Counted from the first letter of the stretch, positions 9,163-18,112 are shown. The stretch is DNA of 64,000 nucleotides from Paenibacillus sp. FSL R5-0517 (GCF_037974355.1 NZ_CP150235.1:6634001-6698000); one strand, 5' to 3'. The notes: generated from the sequence alone by a model not told the origin. Numbers and translations: made by a program.

Positions 9163-9176
9163 TGTATACGCTTACA
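9163..9176. promoter_or_regulatory. cre-like site (CcpA)
   Basis: TGTATACGCTTACA matches the Bacillus cre consensus TGWNANCGNTNWCA at all but one fixed position. It lies next to the pectin-operon operator, so carbon catabolite repression of the operon by CcpA is a reasonable inference. Confidence 0.5.
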
Positions 9177-9251
9177 TAAACTTTTTCCCATCTTAGCAAA
9201 GTCTCCATTGTTTGGCAACAACAAAAATCAGTGACATGCTGCAACGCACTA

Positions 9252-9281
9252 AATACAGCCTCGCATACGCGAGACTGTATT
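9252..9281 (-). terminator. Hairpin after the AraC regulator gene
   Basis: 13-bp arms 9252-9264 and 9269-9281 around a 4-base loop, with one mismatch. It lies 6 bases after the AraC-gene stop. There is no long T-tract, so terminator strength is uncertain. Confidence 0.5.
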
Positions 9282-9287
9282 GATAAT

Positions 9288-10091
9288 CTACACTTGATTC
9301 CGATACTCCATCGGTGTCATAACATATACTCGCTGAAACGCTCTGTAAAACTGACTGACGCTGGAAAATCCCAGTTCATAACTGATGGTGGTTACCGAAT
9401 CCGTCGTAAGGCGGAGCCTTCTGGACGCTTCTTCTACACGCAAATTTAATAAATATTGATACGGTGTCTTTCCCGTAAGAGTCTTGAAAGAGCGCATGAA
9501 ATGATATCGGCTCTGATGCGCGACCATCGCCATCGAATCAATATCCATTGGACCCGTATAGGCACTGTGAATGTAATCCAGCACGCGGCGGAGATGAGGG
9601 TCCATACATGGACCATTATCTGCAACCGTTTTTCCATTTTCCTGCCCCATCAACATGCGTCTTAGATACATCTCGACCGCCATTTCTGTTTCCTGTACTT
9701 GGAGCGAATCCGGCATGTCATCTAACAAAATGGAGTTCCAGCCTCGGAACAGACTGCTGATCTCCGTTGGATCAAAAGTATGGGTGGGTCGAAACTCAGC
9801 TTGTCCGCTACTAATCTCCGCACCTTCTAAACTACCTAAAGGCGGCTTACGGAACTTGATCACGATGACAGCCGAATCCGACCCTATCTCAAAATAATGC
9901 TCAGTCTGAGGATGAGCAATAATCCCCTTGCCTGCGTTCAGAGGGTATGCGTGCCGTTCCTGTACCAGATGACATTGGCCTCTGACCGGCAACGTTAGCT
10001 GATACCAGTCATCATGCACATGAGGTTCATTCGCGAACCCTCCGGTAGCTTTCCATAATTCCAACCCATTTAACGTCATGTTTAATTCCAT
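9288..10091 (-). CDS. AraC-family transcriptional regulator with cupin sensor
   Basis: Residues about 20-110 form an AraC-type cupin (HVHDDWYQLTLPVRGQ... HYFEIG). The last 100 residues hold the two helix-turn-helix motifs (YHFMRSFKTLTGKTPYQYLLNLRVEEA and TISYELGFSSVSQFYRAFQR). ATG at 10112 has no SD. ATG at 10091 follows GAGG by 6 bases, so I use it (267 residues). It is divergent from the MFS exporter at 10209, the most likely target. The AraC HTH is certain; the effector is unknown. Confidence 0.88.
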   Translation of the reverse strand: MELNMTLNGLELWKATGGFANEPHVHDDWYQLTLPVRGQCHLVQERHAYPLNAGKGIIAHPQTEHYFEIGSDSAVIVIKFRKPPLGSLEGAEISSGQAEFRPTHTFDPTEISSLFRGWNSILLDDMPDSLQVQETEMAVEMYLRRMLMGQENGKTVADNGPCMDPHLRRVLDYIHSAYTGPMDIDSMAMVAHQSRYHFMRSFKTLTGKTPYQYLLNLRVEEASRRLRLTTDSVTTISYELGFSSVSQFYRAFQRVYVMTPMEYRNQV

Positions 10092-10208
10092 CGTTTCCTC
10101 ACCTGCTGACATTATAGCAAATCGTGCTCACTTTCCAAGCACTTTTCACAAAGACAATGCCTGACCGTATCTTTTATCATAGAAAAAAATAATTCGAGGT
10201 GATCTCCC

Positions 10209-11435
10209 ATGGCTCAGGCCACTTTAAGCAAAATGCAAATCAACTCTTCCGCCAATTGGGCACTCGCCGGAGTCAGCTTCGCCCATTTGCTGAATGATGC
10301 GATGCAGACCGTGGTTCCATCTGCTTTTCCGCTGTTTCAGCAAACCATGCAGCTCAGTTTCGCCCAGATGGGTTGGATTGCCTTCACCCTGAATATTACT
10401 GCATCCGTCCTTCAGCCCCTGGTCGGTTATATGTCAGATCGCAAACCCATGCCGATTCTGCTTCCCGGAGGCATGTTATTCTCACTGATCGGTGTGCTCG
10501 GCTTAGCCTTGTCTTCCGAGTTATGGATGCTGCTTGTTTCTGCAGCATTGATTGGCATAGGCTCATCCATCCTCCACCCTGAGTCCTCACGTGTGGCTCA
10601 TATGGCGGCCAGCCGTGGACGCGGAATGGCGCAGTCAATCTTCCAGGTGGGAGGCAACACGGGACAGGCTATTGCTCCATTACTGGTCGCTTTCATCCTG
10701 CTGCCACATGGGCAGCGTAGTTTTCTGTGGCTGATGGGCTTTGCCCTGATCGGTATCTTGATTCAGTCTGTTGTCAGTCGCTGGTACAGAGACAAGCTTG
10801 CCGAGACTCGCATTCGTCAGCAACAGCCTCTAAAATCAAGCGGCGCAGAGCCAGTAGCTCGACCTGTAAGCCGCGGATTCATCGCTTTTACAATGGGCAT
10901 TCTTATCCTGCTGCTGTTTTCCAAATTCGTATATATTGCTGGCATGACCGGATATTATGCCTTCTATTACGCGGATGCATATGACTTGCCGCTCTCCCAG
11001 GCACAGATCTGTCTGTTTATTCTGCAATTCGCAGGCATGGTCGGAACCTTGCTCGGCGGCCCCCTCGCTGATCGCTATGGACGCAAACCGATGATCTGGT
11101 TCTCCATTGCAGGCACTGCACCGTTCTCCCTGTTGCTGCCTTATGCAGGACCCGTCTTGTCCATGCTGTTGTGCGGAATGATTGGACTAATCCTGATGTC
11201 CGGCTTCAGCGTCATCATTGTCTATGCACAGGAGCTGCTTCCTCGTCATATTGGAACGGTATCCGGGTTATTTTTTGGCTTGTCATTCGGAATGGCTGGA
11301 CTTGGCTCGGTGGTGCTGGGTTCCTTAATTGATGTGACCAGCGTTGCATTTGTTATCAAGTTATGTTCGTTTTTGCCACTGCTTGGTGTGTGTGCCGTAT
11401 TACTGCGCAAGGACCAACCAAGAACAGCGGGATAA
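10209..11435 (+). CDS. fsr: MFS exporter, fosmidomycin-resistance (Fsr) family
   Basis: Twelve-span major facilitator protein of 408 residues. The Fsr hallmarks are FAHLLNDAMQTVVPSAFPLF in span 1, QPLVGYMSDRKPMPILLPGGM in loop 2-3, and GSSILHPESSRVAHMAASRGRGMAQSIFQVGGNTGQA. The loop 8-9 motif GGPLADRYGRKP is also present. It probably expels a small toxic molecule by proton antiport; resistance to fosmidomycin itself is only a family name. SD GAGGTGAT lies 5 bases before the ATG. It is divergent from the AraC regulator and followed by an ABC ATPase on the same strand. Confidence 0.87.
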   Translation: MAQATLSKMQINSSANWALAGVSFAHLLNDAMQTVVPSAFPLFQQTMQLSFAQMGWIAFTLNITASVLQPLVGYMSDRKPMPILLPGGMLFSLIGVLGLALSSELWMLLVSAALIGIGSSILHPESSRVAHMAASRGRGMAQSIFQVGGNTGQAIAPLLVAFILLPHGQRSFLWLMGFALIGILIQSVVSRWYRDKLAETRIRQQQPLKSSGAEPVARPVSRGFIAFTMGILILLLFSKFVYIAGMTGYYAFYYADAYDLPLSQAQICLFILQFAGMVGTLLGGPLADRYGRKPMIWFSIAGTAPFSLLLPYAGPVLSMLLCGMIGLILMSGFSVIIVYAQELLPRHIGTVSGLFFGLSFGMAGLGSVVLGSLIDVTSVAFVIKLCSFLPLLGVCAVLLRKDQPRTAG

Positions 11436-11510
11436 CCGTTGAAACCTCACTGATGTTGTGACTACAATACACCTAGGACAAACGAGGATAACAGAAGGAG
11501 GGATTAACAC

Positions 11511-12293
11511 ATGATTATTGATGTACAGCATGTCACTTGGAAAAGGGGACCTCTTACCCTGCTGAACGATGTAAGCTGGCAGGTTAATGACGGAGAACAC
11601 TGGGCGTTGCTTGGCCTGAATGGCTCGGGCAAAACAACACTCCTGAACATGATCACCGGGTATCTCTGGCCGACGGAAGGCAGGATATCCGTGCTGGGCC
11701 ATGAATATGGCGATGTAGATCTGAGACAGCTCCGCAAATCCATCGGCTGGGTCAGTTCATCTCTGCAAGAGAAATTGTACGGCACGGATCGCACACAATA
11801 TGTCGTAATCAGCGGCAAACATGCCACCATTGGCTTGTATGACAAGCTATCGGATGATGATCTGGAACAGGCACAGGAATTGATGCGAACGCTGGGCTGT
11901 CAGCACCTGTGGGATCGTGAATATCGCACCTGTTCTCAAGGTGAGAAACAGAAACTCCTTATTGCCCGAGCACTCATGGCCAATCCGCGCGTACTCATTC
12001 TGGACGAGCCTTGCAATGGACTGGATCTGTTCTCAAGAGAGCGACTGCTGGATAGCATCCGTGAATTATCACAGCGTCCAGACACCCCTTCACTCATCTA
12101 TGTCACCCATCATACCGAGGAAATATTGCCCGTGTTCGGTCACAGTCTCCTGCTTCGTAGGGGTGAAATCGTGAATAGCGGACTAACGAGCGATCTGATG
12201 AACACCGAAGTGCTGAGCAACTTCTTCGAGGCCCCTGTGGAAGTTGATCGGCACGGGGAACGTGTCTATGTCAGAGCTGCGGCGGATTCATAA
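11511..12293 (+). CDS. ABC transporter ATP-binding protein (YlmA-like)
   Basis: Stand-alone ATPase of 260 residues with Walker A GLNGSGKTT (about 35-43), Q-loop region SSSLQEKL, signature CSQGEKQK and Walker B VLILDEPCNGLD, followed by the H-loop YVTHH. It resembles Bacillus YlmA, a soluble ABC protein with no fused or adjacent permease. There is no permease gene next to it, so its partner or role is unknown. AAGGAGGGA precedes the ATG. A terminator follows at 12344. Confidence 0.87.
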   Translation: MIIDVQHVTWKRGPLTLLNDVSWQVNDGEHWALLGLNGSGKTTLLNMITGYLWPTEGRISVLGHEYGDVDLRQLRKSIGWVSSSLQEKLYGTDRTQYVVISGKHATIGLYDKLSDDDLEQAQELMRTLGCQHLWDREYRTCSQGEKQKLLIARALMANPRVLILDEPCNGLDLFSRERLLDSIRELSQRPDTPSLIYVTHHTEEILPVFGHSLLLRRGEIVNSGLTSDLMNTEVLSNFFEAPVEVDRHGERVYVRAAADS

Positions 12294-12343
12294 TTACGTG
12301 GTTATACACAGCACACGCAGCATAGGTGCAGAAACTTAACAGT

Positions 12344-12388
12344 AAAAGCCCAATATCTTATCCACATGTGGATAGATTTTGGGCTTTT
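12344..12388. terminator. Bidirectional terminator
   Basis: AAAAGCCCA (12344-12352) pairs with TGGGCTTTT (12380-12388), and an inner TATCCACA/TGTGGATA also pairs. T-runs occur on both sides. It lies between the converging ABC ATPase (plus) and methyltransferase (minus). Confidence 0.8.
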
Positions 12389-12482
12389 CAATGCTATATC
12401 TAGTGTTATCCACCGTTTTCTGTGTAGAACTTTCTACTTTTTGAGTATAACTCAGCTATTCCATCTGTTTCTTCACCGCGAT

Positions 12483-13211
12483 CTATTTCCGGGCAGCCAG
12501 GAACAGAAACAATGGAATACGCTGCCTGCGCAGATAGGTTTCCTCGTTTATGAAATGGGCACGCTGTGGTGTTGACTCGCGCAAATGTTCTACACGGAAC
12601 CCCGCCCGCTGCAATGCCATAAAATAGGATTCAATGGACCGATGCATCTTTTTCACAGAACCGCCCAGCCACTGCTGCTCACGGAATCCTTCCACAAAAT
12701 ACTGATCAACAACCCAATCCGTTCGTGTCCCGGAAGGTTGCAGTGTGGACGTGATCACAGGATGTTCTACGGAGAATACGAATGTCCCGTTCTCTTTCAA
12801 CGTATCGTATATATTGCGGAACAGGCCCTCCACATCCTCAATATAATGGACAGCCAGTCTCGATATCACCAGATCGTACACTTCGGCCGGGTAGGTCCAA
12901 TCTTCCATGAACGCTTGTTCAATCCGGGCATTCAATCCTTTTACGGATTCGTTAGCTGCCTGAATCATATTCACCGAACCCTCAATTCCCGTATACGTCG
13001 CACCTTCGCGCTCCCGACTCAGCAATTCTGCGGCGAACCTTGCATCCCCGCAACCAAGGTCCAGTATATTCTTGCCGGTTACATCTCCGATCAACTCCAG
13101 CATCACCGGCTTTTCCAATGTATCATTGGCGTTCTCCTGCCACTTGCGACGTTCCATATACTTCTCGAAATTCGCCTCATCATCGTAAAAGTCTGATCCT
13201 CTGTCATTCAT
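12483..13211 (-). CDS. Class I SAM-dependent methyltransferase
   Basis: 242 residues with the SAM-binding motif I NILDLGCGDARFAAELL (about 50-66), then an acidic motif II (YTGIEGS) and VYDLVISRLAVHYIED as motif IV. This places it in the Methyltransf_11/25 group. The substrate cannot be deduced. It lies 144 bases after the glycosyltransferase on the same strand and might be co-transcribed with the polysaccharide genes, because I see no terminator between them. Confidence 0.85.
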   Translation of the reverse strand: MNDRGSDFYDDEANFEKYMERRKWQENANDTLEKPVMLELIGDVTGKNILDLGCGDARFAAELLSREREGATYTGIEGSVNMIQAANESVKGLNARIEQAFMEDWTYPAEVYDLVISRLAVHYIEDVEGLFRNIYDTLKENGTFVFSVEHPVITSTLQPSGTRTDWVVDQYFVEGFREQQWLGGSVKKMHRSIESYFMALQRAGFRVEHLRESTPQRAHFINEETYLRRQRIPLFLFLAARK

Positions 13212-13355
13212 TCCATGACCCTCCGTTTCGGGTAAGCATGATCCTCTTTACAGCCTGTATGAGTATACAGAATGCCAACCAATCTTTCCATAGTAAAAAA
13301 GACTGCCTTCTGAACGAATCCAGAAAACAGCCCTTCATTTATAAGTTGATGTTTC

Positions 13356-14651
13356 TCAGCCAAAACGCTGCGTTTTGTACCATTTGGTTTCTCTCCGGAA
13401 TAGCTTATCTCCAATAAGCGAGATAAATGCTTTGACGGATATGACCAGAAATAACTGGGCATATGTGAAATAGGAGATGCAGGCCACAATAAAATTCTGC
13501 GTATTGCTTTGCCCAATATCTGCTGAGAGTGCGAGATTAATTTGTAGTACATAAATGTAGTACATTAATGCCCATGCTATTACGAGATACACGTAAACAT
13601 CCCCTGAGAACTGGAAGGGAGAAATGACATTCGGATTAAATAATGCAATAACCTGATACACTAGATTCGAGACAAAAATAATATCCGATACAATAATAGC
13701 GATCATAAACCAGAAATAACTTGCAGCATAGTACAGAACATGCAGTTTAATTCTCCAGCTAGTACGGTCAAATAAATGCTTCACATTGTCGATAACAACC
13801 TGGTAATTTCCCTTGGACCAGCGCTCGCGCTGTTTCATATATACCGATAATTGCTCAGGTTCCTGCTGGTAAGCCTCTGCTTGTGGCGCTAATGCAATAA
13901 GCTGACCCCGAGTAAGAATATCAAACGACACGGCCGTATCTTCCGTGATCGCATCAGGGTCCCATCCACCAATCTCACGGATCAGTGCTGCCTTGATAAT
14001 ATAGTTCGTACCAGGAATCGTGCCCAGTTTGAATAACTCCCATAGCCCCGTATGGTGAACACGTTGGACCGTTACAAGTTCCAGATTAATGCAACGGGAG
14101 AGAAAATTTTGACCCCGATTACGAGCTTTGTTTCGACCAAATACAGCACCATACTTCTCCGGGTTTTCCAATGCTTTTTGTGTCAAAAACATCAATGCAT
14201 TCCGCTCAGGCGCCGCATCTGCGTCATAGATACATATCCATTCTCCCCACGCCAGTTCAAGGCCATCATTCAAAGCTCCCGACTTCCCACCTGTACCGGT
14301 ACGCTCCAGAATGGTAAAGTCACGATCTGCATAACTCGTCTTGGCCTTGAGTTCCTTCAGGTGCTCTGCTGTACTATCTGTACAATTATCTGCAATAACA
14401 ATAACTTGAACTTTGTGCTCAGGGTAGTTCAGACGCAATATATGCTCAACGGTAGACACGATAACTACCCCTTCATTATGCGCAGGCACCATGACAGTCA
14501 CAGTGGGGTAATCATCCATATTTTCAGGAATTTGAATTCCCTTTTTTTCTTGTTTGTTAATGAAACGAATAGCTCCAGCCATAATGACAATCGACTCGGT
14601 GACGGATATCCAAATACTGAGGATGGACATCAACAGCAGGAAATCAGCCAT
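13356..14651 (-). CDS. Family 2 processive glycosyltransferase (YdaM/PgaC type)
   Basis: Membrane polysaccharide synthase, 431 residues. One N-terminal span is followed by a GT-A domain: VMVPAHNEG, IADNCTDSTAEH, DADAAPE (DxD, metal/UDP-sugar), ITEDTA (catalytic TED) and QRERWSKGNYQ (QxxRW, processive synthases). Three to four spans follow. Its closest types are YdaM of Bacillus, PssC of Listeria and PgaC. It overlaps the 47-residue membrane protein by 8 bases and has CGGAGG upstream. The preceding gene encodes a likely c-di-GMP-binding protein, so synthesis may be c-di-GMP controlled. The sugar made is unknown. Confidence 0.9.
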   Translation of the reverse strand: MADFLLLMSILSIWISVTESIVIMAGAIRFINKQEKKGIQIPENMDDYPTVTVMVPAHNEGVVIVSTVEHILRLNYPEHKVQVIVIADNCTDSTAEHLKELKAKTSYADRDFTILERTGTGGKSGALNDGLELAWGEWICIYDADAAPERNALMFLTQKALENPEKYGAVFGRNKARNRGQNFLSRCINLELVTVQRVHHTGLWELFKLGTIPGTNYIIKAALIREIGGWDPDAITEDTAVSFDILTRGQLIALAPQAEAYQQEPEQLSVYMKQRERWSKGNYQVVIDNVKHLFDRTSWRIKLHVLYYAASYFWFMIAIIVSDIIFVSNLVYQVIALFNPNVISPFQFSGDVYVYLVIAWALMYYIYVLQINLALSADIGQSNTQNFIVACISYFTYAQLFLVISVKAFISLIGDKLFRRETKWYKTQRFG

Positions 14652-14787
14652 TCAATTTCCTCCGATCATATTTCCTGTTAATTTTCCCTCGAAAACGAAG
14701 AGTCGCAAAGGTTAAGATAAGAATCGTAATGGCAAAGAAACTGCTAACTACAATACATAATGGAACAAACCATGTTAAATAATTCAC
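14644..14787 (-). CDS. 47-residue single-span membrane protein in the polysaccharide operon
   Basis: A GTG start at 14787 lies 7 bases after GGGGAGGAG. The product begins MNYLTWFVPLCIVVSSFFAI, continues hydrophobic to about residue 30, and ends in a strongly basic tail (RFRGKINRKYDRRKLNG). The TGA overlaps the start of the glycosyltransferase by 8 bases (ATGGCTGA). The gene sits 24 bases after the degenerate-GGDEF gene. Position, topology and coupling suggest a small accessory subunit of the synthase, comparable in place to PgaD-like proteins. I know no named family for it, so this role is inferred. Confidence 0.75.
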   Translation of the reverse strand: MNYLTWFVPLCIVVSSFFAITILILTFATLRFRGKINRKYDRRKLNG

Positions 14788-14811
14788 AGAAATACTCCTC
14801 CCCCATAGCAT

Positions 14812-15687
14812 CTAGATGTATTCACCAATGAGATCTGTCTCTGTGTTCCGTTCCAGTGCCGCAATAACAGCATCGATATCCTCATACTTACTGAATTGTT
14901 CCTTCTGAAATACCAGTGCACCCGATCGAATAACCGTCTGCAACTCATTTCCCTTTTTATCGATGATTTGCAGATCCATCATGGCTTTTTTGATCCGTTG
15001 TGTCAGGATGGGCAAGTACTCCACATTGGTCATTGGACAGATAATCACAAAACGTCCTCGATCCACAAAAAATTTATAATCCTCAAACCGAATCTGCTTC
15101 TGTATGGTAGTGGATAGTTCAAGAAGGAACTGTGCATAACGTACGGAACCGAGTGATTCCAGTACCAACGGCAAAAACTCGATCTTGAACATCGCCATGC
15201 TGAATCCGTATTGCTCCGAATAACGTCTGGCTAGATTACTTTGCTTAACAAGCGTATCCGCAAGTGCATCCTTATTGCCCAGGGAGGTATCCAGATCAAT
15301 CTCCGGATTACGCTCCTGAAGCTCCTGCAGACGCTCCATGACACGCGCATTGCGTACAAGACTTGCCTTGATAAAAGCAGCCACAGCCACATTGGCTGGA
15401 ATGAGCAGCCACCAAGAGAACGTAAGTACACTTACATCCGCGTAGGTAACAAGCCACACAAAATAAGAGACCAAATAGATAAATCCGGCGACGACAGATA
15501 CCCCGACAGGTATCACAAAACCCAGGATCAGCGCTCCAAGCGACACAATGCTAAACACCACATCCAGTGTAGTATAACTCTGATTCATATAAATCTTAAG
15601 ATAGACAATGAGCTGCTGGATTACGGCTAATCCAATCAAACTCGCATATCCCCATGCAATACGAAGGATGGGTGCTTTATTCCTCAT
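14812..15687 (-). CDS. Membrane protein with degenerate GGDEF domain (YdaK/PssE-like c-di-GMP receptor)
   Basis: From ATG 15687 (SD GGAGAGAAG) the product has 291 residues. Four spans fill residues about 8-115, then a linker with LDTSLGNKDAL (the GGDEF-domain entry DxLTGLPNR is altered). The signature GGDEF is replaced by VDRGRF, so it should not make c-di-GMP. The I-site RxxD is kept as R200-F-E-D203 at exactly the canonical distance from the lost signature. In Bacillus YdaK and Listeria PssE such proteins are c-di-GMP receptors that turn on exopolysaccharide synthesis. The synthase gene lies just downstream. An ORF to 15759 exists but lacks an SD. Confidence 0.85.
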   Translation of the reverse strand: MRNKAPILRIAWGYASLIGLAVIQQLIVYLKIYMNQSYTTLDVVFSIVSLGALILGFVIPVGVSVVAGFIYLVSYFVWLVTYADVSVLTFSWWLLIPANVAVAAFIKASLVRNARVMERLQELQERNPEIDLDTSLGNKDALADTLVKQSNLARRYSEQYGFSMAMFKIEFLPLVLESLGSVRYAQFLLELSTTIQKQIRFEDYKFFVDRGRFVIICPMTNVEYLPILTQRIKKAMMDLQIIDKKGNELQTVIRSGALVFQKEQFSKYEDIDAVIAALERNTETDLIGEYI

Positions 15688-15799
15688 AGGTTTCTTCTCT
15701 CCAGTAGATTGGTTAGTGATATTTCGAGTAAACAATATATGACATGAATAGACAAACATTATGTTAACACATTGTTGAATATATTAAACGACATTTTTA

Positions 15800-16909
15800 T
15801 TACTTTTTAAGTAACTTCTGTAATTCAGTTTCCCCAAGCAAAGGAAACAGGTTATCAAACATATGTGTGTTTCCACTAAATACATATCCGCCTGGATAAC
15901 TGGCGTCCAGACTACGCATGCTGATCATATGCTTATACAGCTGTTTCGCCCATTTTGGATCACCTGATTGAACCGCAAGCAACATCGCGAGTCCATATAC
16001 GGATGGAGATTGGTAAGATACCGCAGGTGTGCGAGTACTACGCTTATATTGTCCCGGCAGCTGATGACGGGTATTGAATTCTTTTTTTAAAAAAGCAATG
16101 AGCTTGTCCGGTTTACGGCTGGTCGCAGTTAGATGGTTCGCTACGATCAACTGATCAATCAGATTCACTGTGTCATCATATGTATACTCTTTCGTCCCCA
16201 CATTGAATGTTTTCGGATAAAATATCCCGTCATCCGGCATACTCTTCAACATGGATTCGTACTTGGCATATGTGCCCGGCTCCAGCATTTCATGCTTCTC
16301 CATTAATTGGAGAGACGGTAGATCCACATAAACCAGGCTTAACATATCCGCGGAGTAACCATTGCCAAAATCGTGAAAATCAACATAATATCCTTTATTC
16401 TGAACCGACTGCGTCAGTGTACGGGAAATATCCGAGGCTGTTGCCAGTTTGGCTTCTCTTCCCTGTTGCCATTGATCTGCTGCCTTTAATAAGGCACCGA
16501 CAATTCGGAAATCATCACCGAGTGCGTTGGTGGTCACGTGAGATTTTCCCTCAGCATCCAGCTTCCAGGCAATATATTTTTGCGGCATGAGGAAATAGGT
16601 CGTCAGCAGCTCATAGCTTTGCTCAAATAACGCCTGATCGTTCTTCGCTACAGCATATTGCATCCAAAGACCAAGTGATTCAGATAAAACCTCTCTGCCT
16701 GCTACGATATCCGCTTTTTCGGATGTGGCATCTTGCAAATAGGACGCAAGTAAACCATTGGGATTGGTCATATGCTCTTGGACAAAGGATACTGTAGGGG
16801 ATAATTCATTCATCACGAACCGCTCCTTCATGAAAATAATGAACGCTGCTGCAATACTGACCACCATTATGACCAACCACGTTACTGTTTTCCGGTTCAT
16901 TCTCTTCAT
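15800..16909 (-). CDS. Membrane-anchored GH8-like protein (YdaJ-like)
   Basis: ATG 16909 follows CAGGAGGGAATC and gives 369 residues; the frame is open further but without an SD. One N-terminal span (TVTWLVIMVVSIAAAFIIF) is followed by an extracellular alpha/alpha-barrel type domain: SESLGLWMQYAV, ALGDDFRIVGALLKA, YSADMLSLVYVDLPSL, YDDTVNLIDQLIVANHL, SPSVYGLAMLLA. The order matches YdaJ of the Bacillus ydaJKLMN cluster, a GH8-type glycosidase. It probably trims or releases the polymer made by the downstream synthase. Catalytic residues were not verified. Confidence 0.75.
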   Translation of the reverse strand: MKRMNRKTVTWLVIMVVSIAAAFIIFMKERFVMNELSPTVSFVQEHMTNPNGLLASYLQDATSEKADIVAGREVLSESLGLWMQYAVAKNDQALFEQSYELLTTYFLMPQKYIAWKLDAEGKSHVTTNALGDDFRIVGALLKAADQWQQGREAKLATASDISRTLTQSVQNKGYYVDFHDFGNGYSADMLSLVYVDLPSLQLMEKHEMLEPGTYAKYESMLKSMPDDGIFYPKTFNVGTKEYTYDDTVNLIDQLIVANHLTATSRKPDKLIAFLKKEFNTRHQLPGQYKRSTRTPAVSYQSPSVYGLAMLLAVQSGDPKWAKQLYKHMISMRSLDASYPGGYVFSGNTHMFDNLFPLLGETELQKLLKK

Positions 16910-17010
16910 GATTCCCTCCTGTACTTTTGCTATTGTGAGATAATGACTCTGCTCCTTGAGATCGGTTCGGCTAGGGTCTGGGATGTAGGGGGCAAGGATA
17001 GAGGTATTGT

Positions 17011-17496
17011 TCATTCTGAGATATTCATGTAGGACCGCCGTCCGCCCTTTTTGACAAATTTCCAGTCTACCTCGATGTTGTGGCGCATTCGGCGGAGAAG
17101 TTTAACCGCCGTATCTATCTCTTCATCCGTAAAGCCGTCCAGCGTCACCTGGTCGGAATGCTCTCCCTCTTTACGAATGAATTCCCATGCTTTCAGGCCA
17201 GCTTCTGTCGGATATAACAACTTGTTCTTCTTATTGTCTATTGCCGACTGTTTGACAATAAATCCATCGGATTCGAGTTTGCTAATCGCTCTGGCAGCAG
17301 TCGTGCGATCCACTTTGATCAGTTCAGCGAGCTGATTCGGGATGATTCCCGGATTCTCACAGATGCGATACAGGTAGAGATATTGTCCACGGGACAGGTT
17401 CAGATGCTGAAATTCGACATTGCTGATCGAATCCAGACAGCGGGCAATCATGCCAATTTCACGCAACACTTCTTTTTTATCAGTCAATGCGCTCAC
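17011..17496 (-). CDS. MarR-family transcriptional regulator
   Basis: 161 residues with a winged helix: LNLSRGQYLYLYRICENPGI, IPNQLAELIKVDRTTAARAISKLESDGFI (recognition helix) and a wing with NKKNKLLYPTEAG. Start is GTG 17496; TTG 17487 is also possible because AAAAGGG is 10 bases before it. It lies 101 bases upstream of the GH8-like gene on the same strand and may control that operon or itself. The effector is unknown. Confidence 0.88.
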   Translation of the reverse strand: MSALTDKKEVLREIGMIARCLDSISNVEFQHLNLSRGQYLYLYRICENPGIIPNQLAELIKVDRTTAARAISKLESDGFIVKQSAIDNKKNKLLYPTEAGLKAWEFIRKEGEHSDQVTLDGFTDEEIDTAVKLLRRMRHNIEVDWKFVKKGGRRSYMNISE

Positions 17497-17511
17497 GCCC
17501 TTTTATAAAAT

Positions 17512-17527
17512 TGTTGCATTCACAACA
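17512..17527. promoter_or_regulatory. Small inverted repeat upstream of the MarR gene
   Basis: TGTTG-CATTCA-CAACA lies 15 bases before the MarR start, in the divergent region with the GNAT gene. Its place fits an autoregulatory MarR operator, but the arms are only 5 bases. Confidence 0.3.
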
Positions 17528-17663
17528 TAAATAGTGATATAACTACAGTTAAATTGGATTAAATTTTAACCATGATACTCACAAGGAACGGCTGCAATGA
17601 TTATGCCATATACCAGTTTATCATGCCCGGATATGATTACTATCGTCCAAAGGAGAAACATTC

Positions 17664-18104
17664 ATGAATACAACGATTGTTGAAGTTAATAATCAGGAAT
17701 TGCTCGATGCCTGCTTCGCCATCCGTACCGCTATTTTTGTCGAAGAACAAGGCGTACCCGCAGCGGATGAATTCGACGCTTATGATACATTAGACGCCGA
17801 GGCGCGCCACATTCTGCTCTACGTAGACGGTGTACCTGCTGCCTCCTCCAGACTGCGCGTTGTTGAGCAGGTCGCCAAATTGGAACGGATCTGTGTCATG
17901 CTCGATTACCGCAAACATGGCCTGGGCCGTGTGCTGATCGACAAGCTGGAGCAGATGGCCATTGCCGACGGACTCGAGAAAGCCAAATTGCACGCCCAGG
18001 TACAAGCCTCCGGGTTCTATGAACGTCTCGGATATGCACCTGCATCGGACGTATTTATGGAAGATGGCATTCCCCATCTGTTGATGACCAAAAAACTGAA
18101 ATAA
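17664..18104 (+). CDS. GNAT-family N-acetyltransferase (YjcF/ElaA-like)
   Basis: 146 residues of the GNAT fold: AIRTAIFVEEQGVPAADEFD (entry helix), AASSRLRVV, KLERICVMLDYRKHGLGRVLIDKLEQMA (acetyl-CoA pyrophosphate loop, R-x-x-G-x-G) and FYERLGYAP. It is like Bacillus YjcF. SD AAAGGAG precedes the ATG. The acceptor is unknown. A terminator follows. Confidence 0.9.
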   Translation: MNTTIVEVNNQELLDACFAIRTAIFVEEQGVPAADEFDAYDTLDAEARHILLYVDGVPAASSRLRVVEQVAKLERICVMLDYRKHGLGRVLIDKLEQMAIADGLEKAKLHAQVQASGFYERLGYAPASDVFMEDGIPHLLMTKKLK

Positions 18105-18112
18105 TGTATTCC

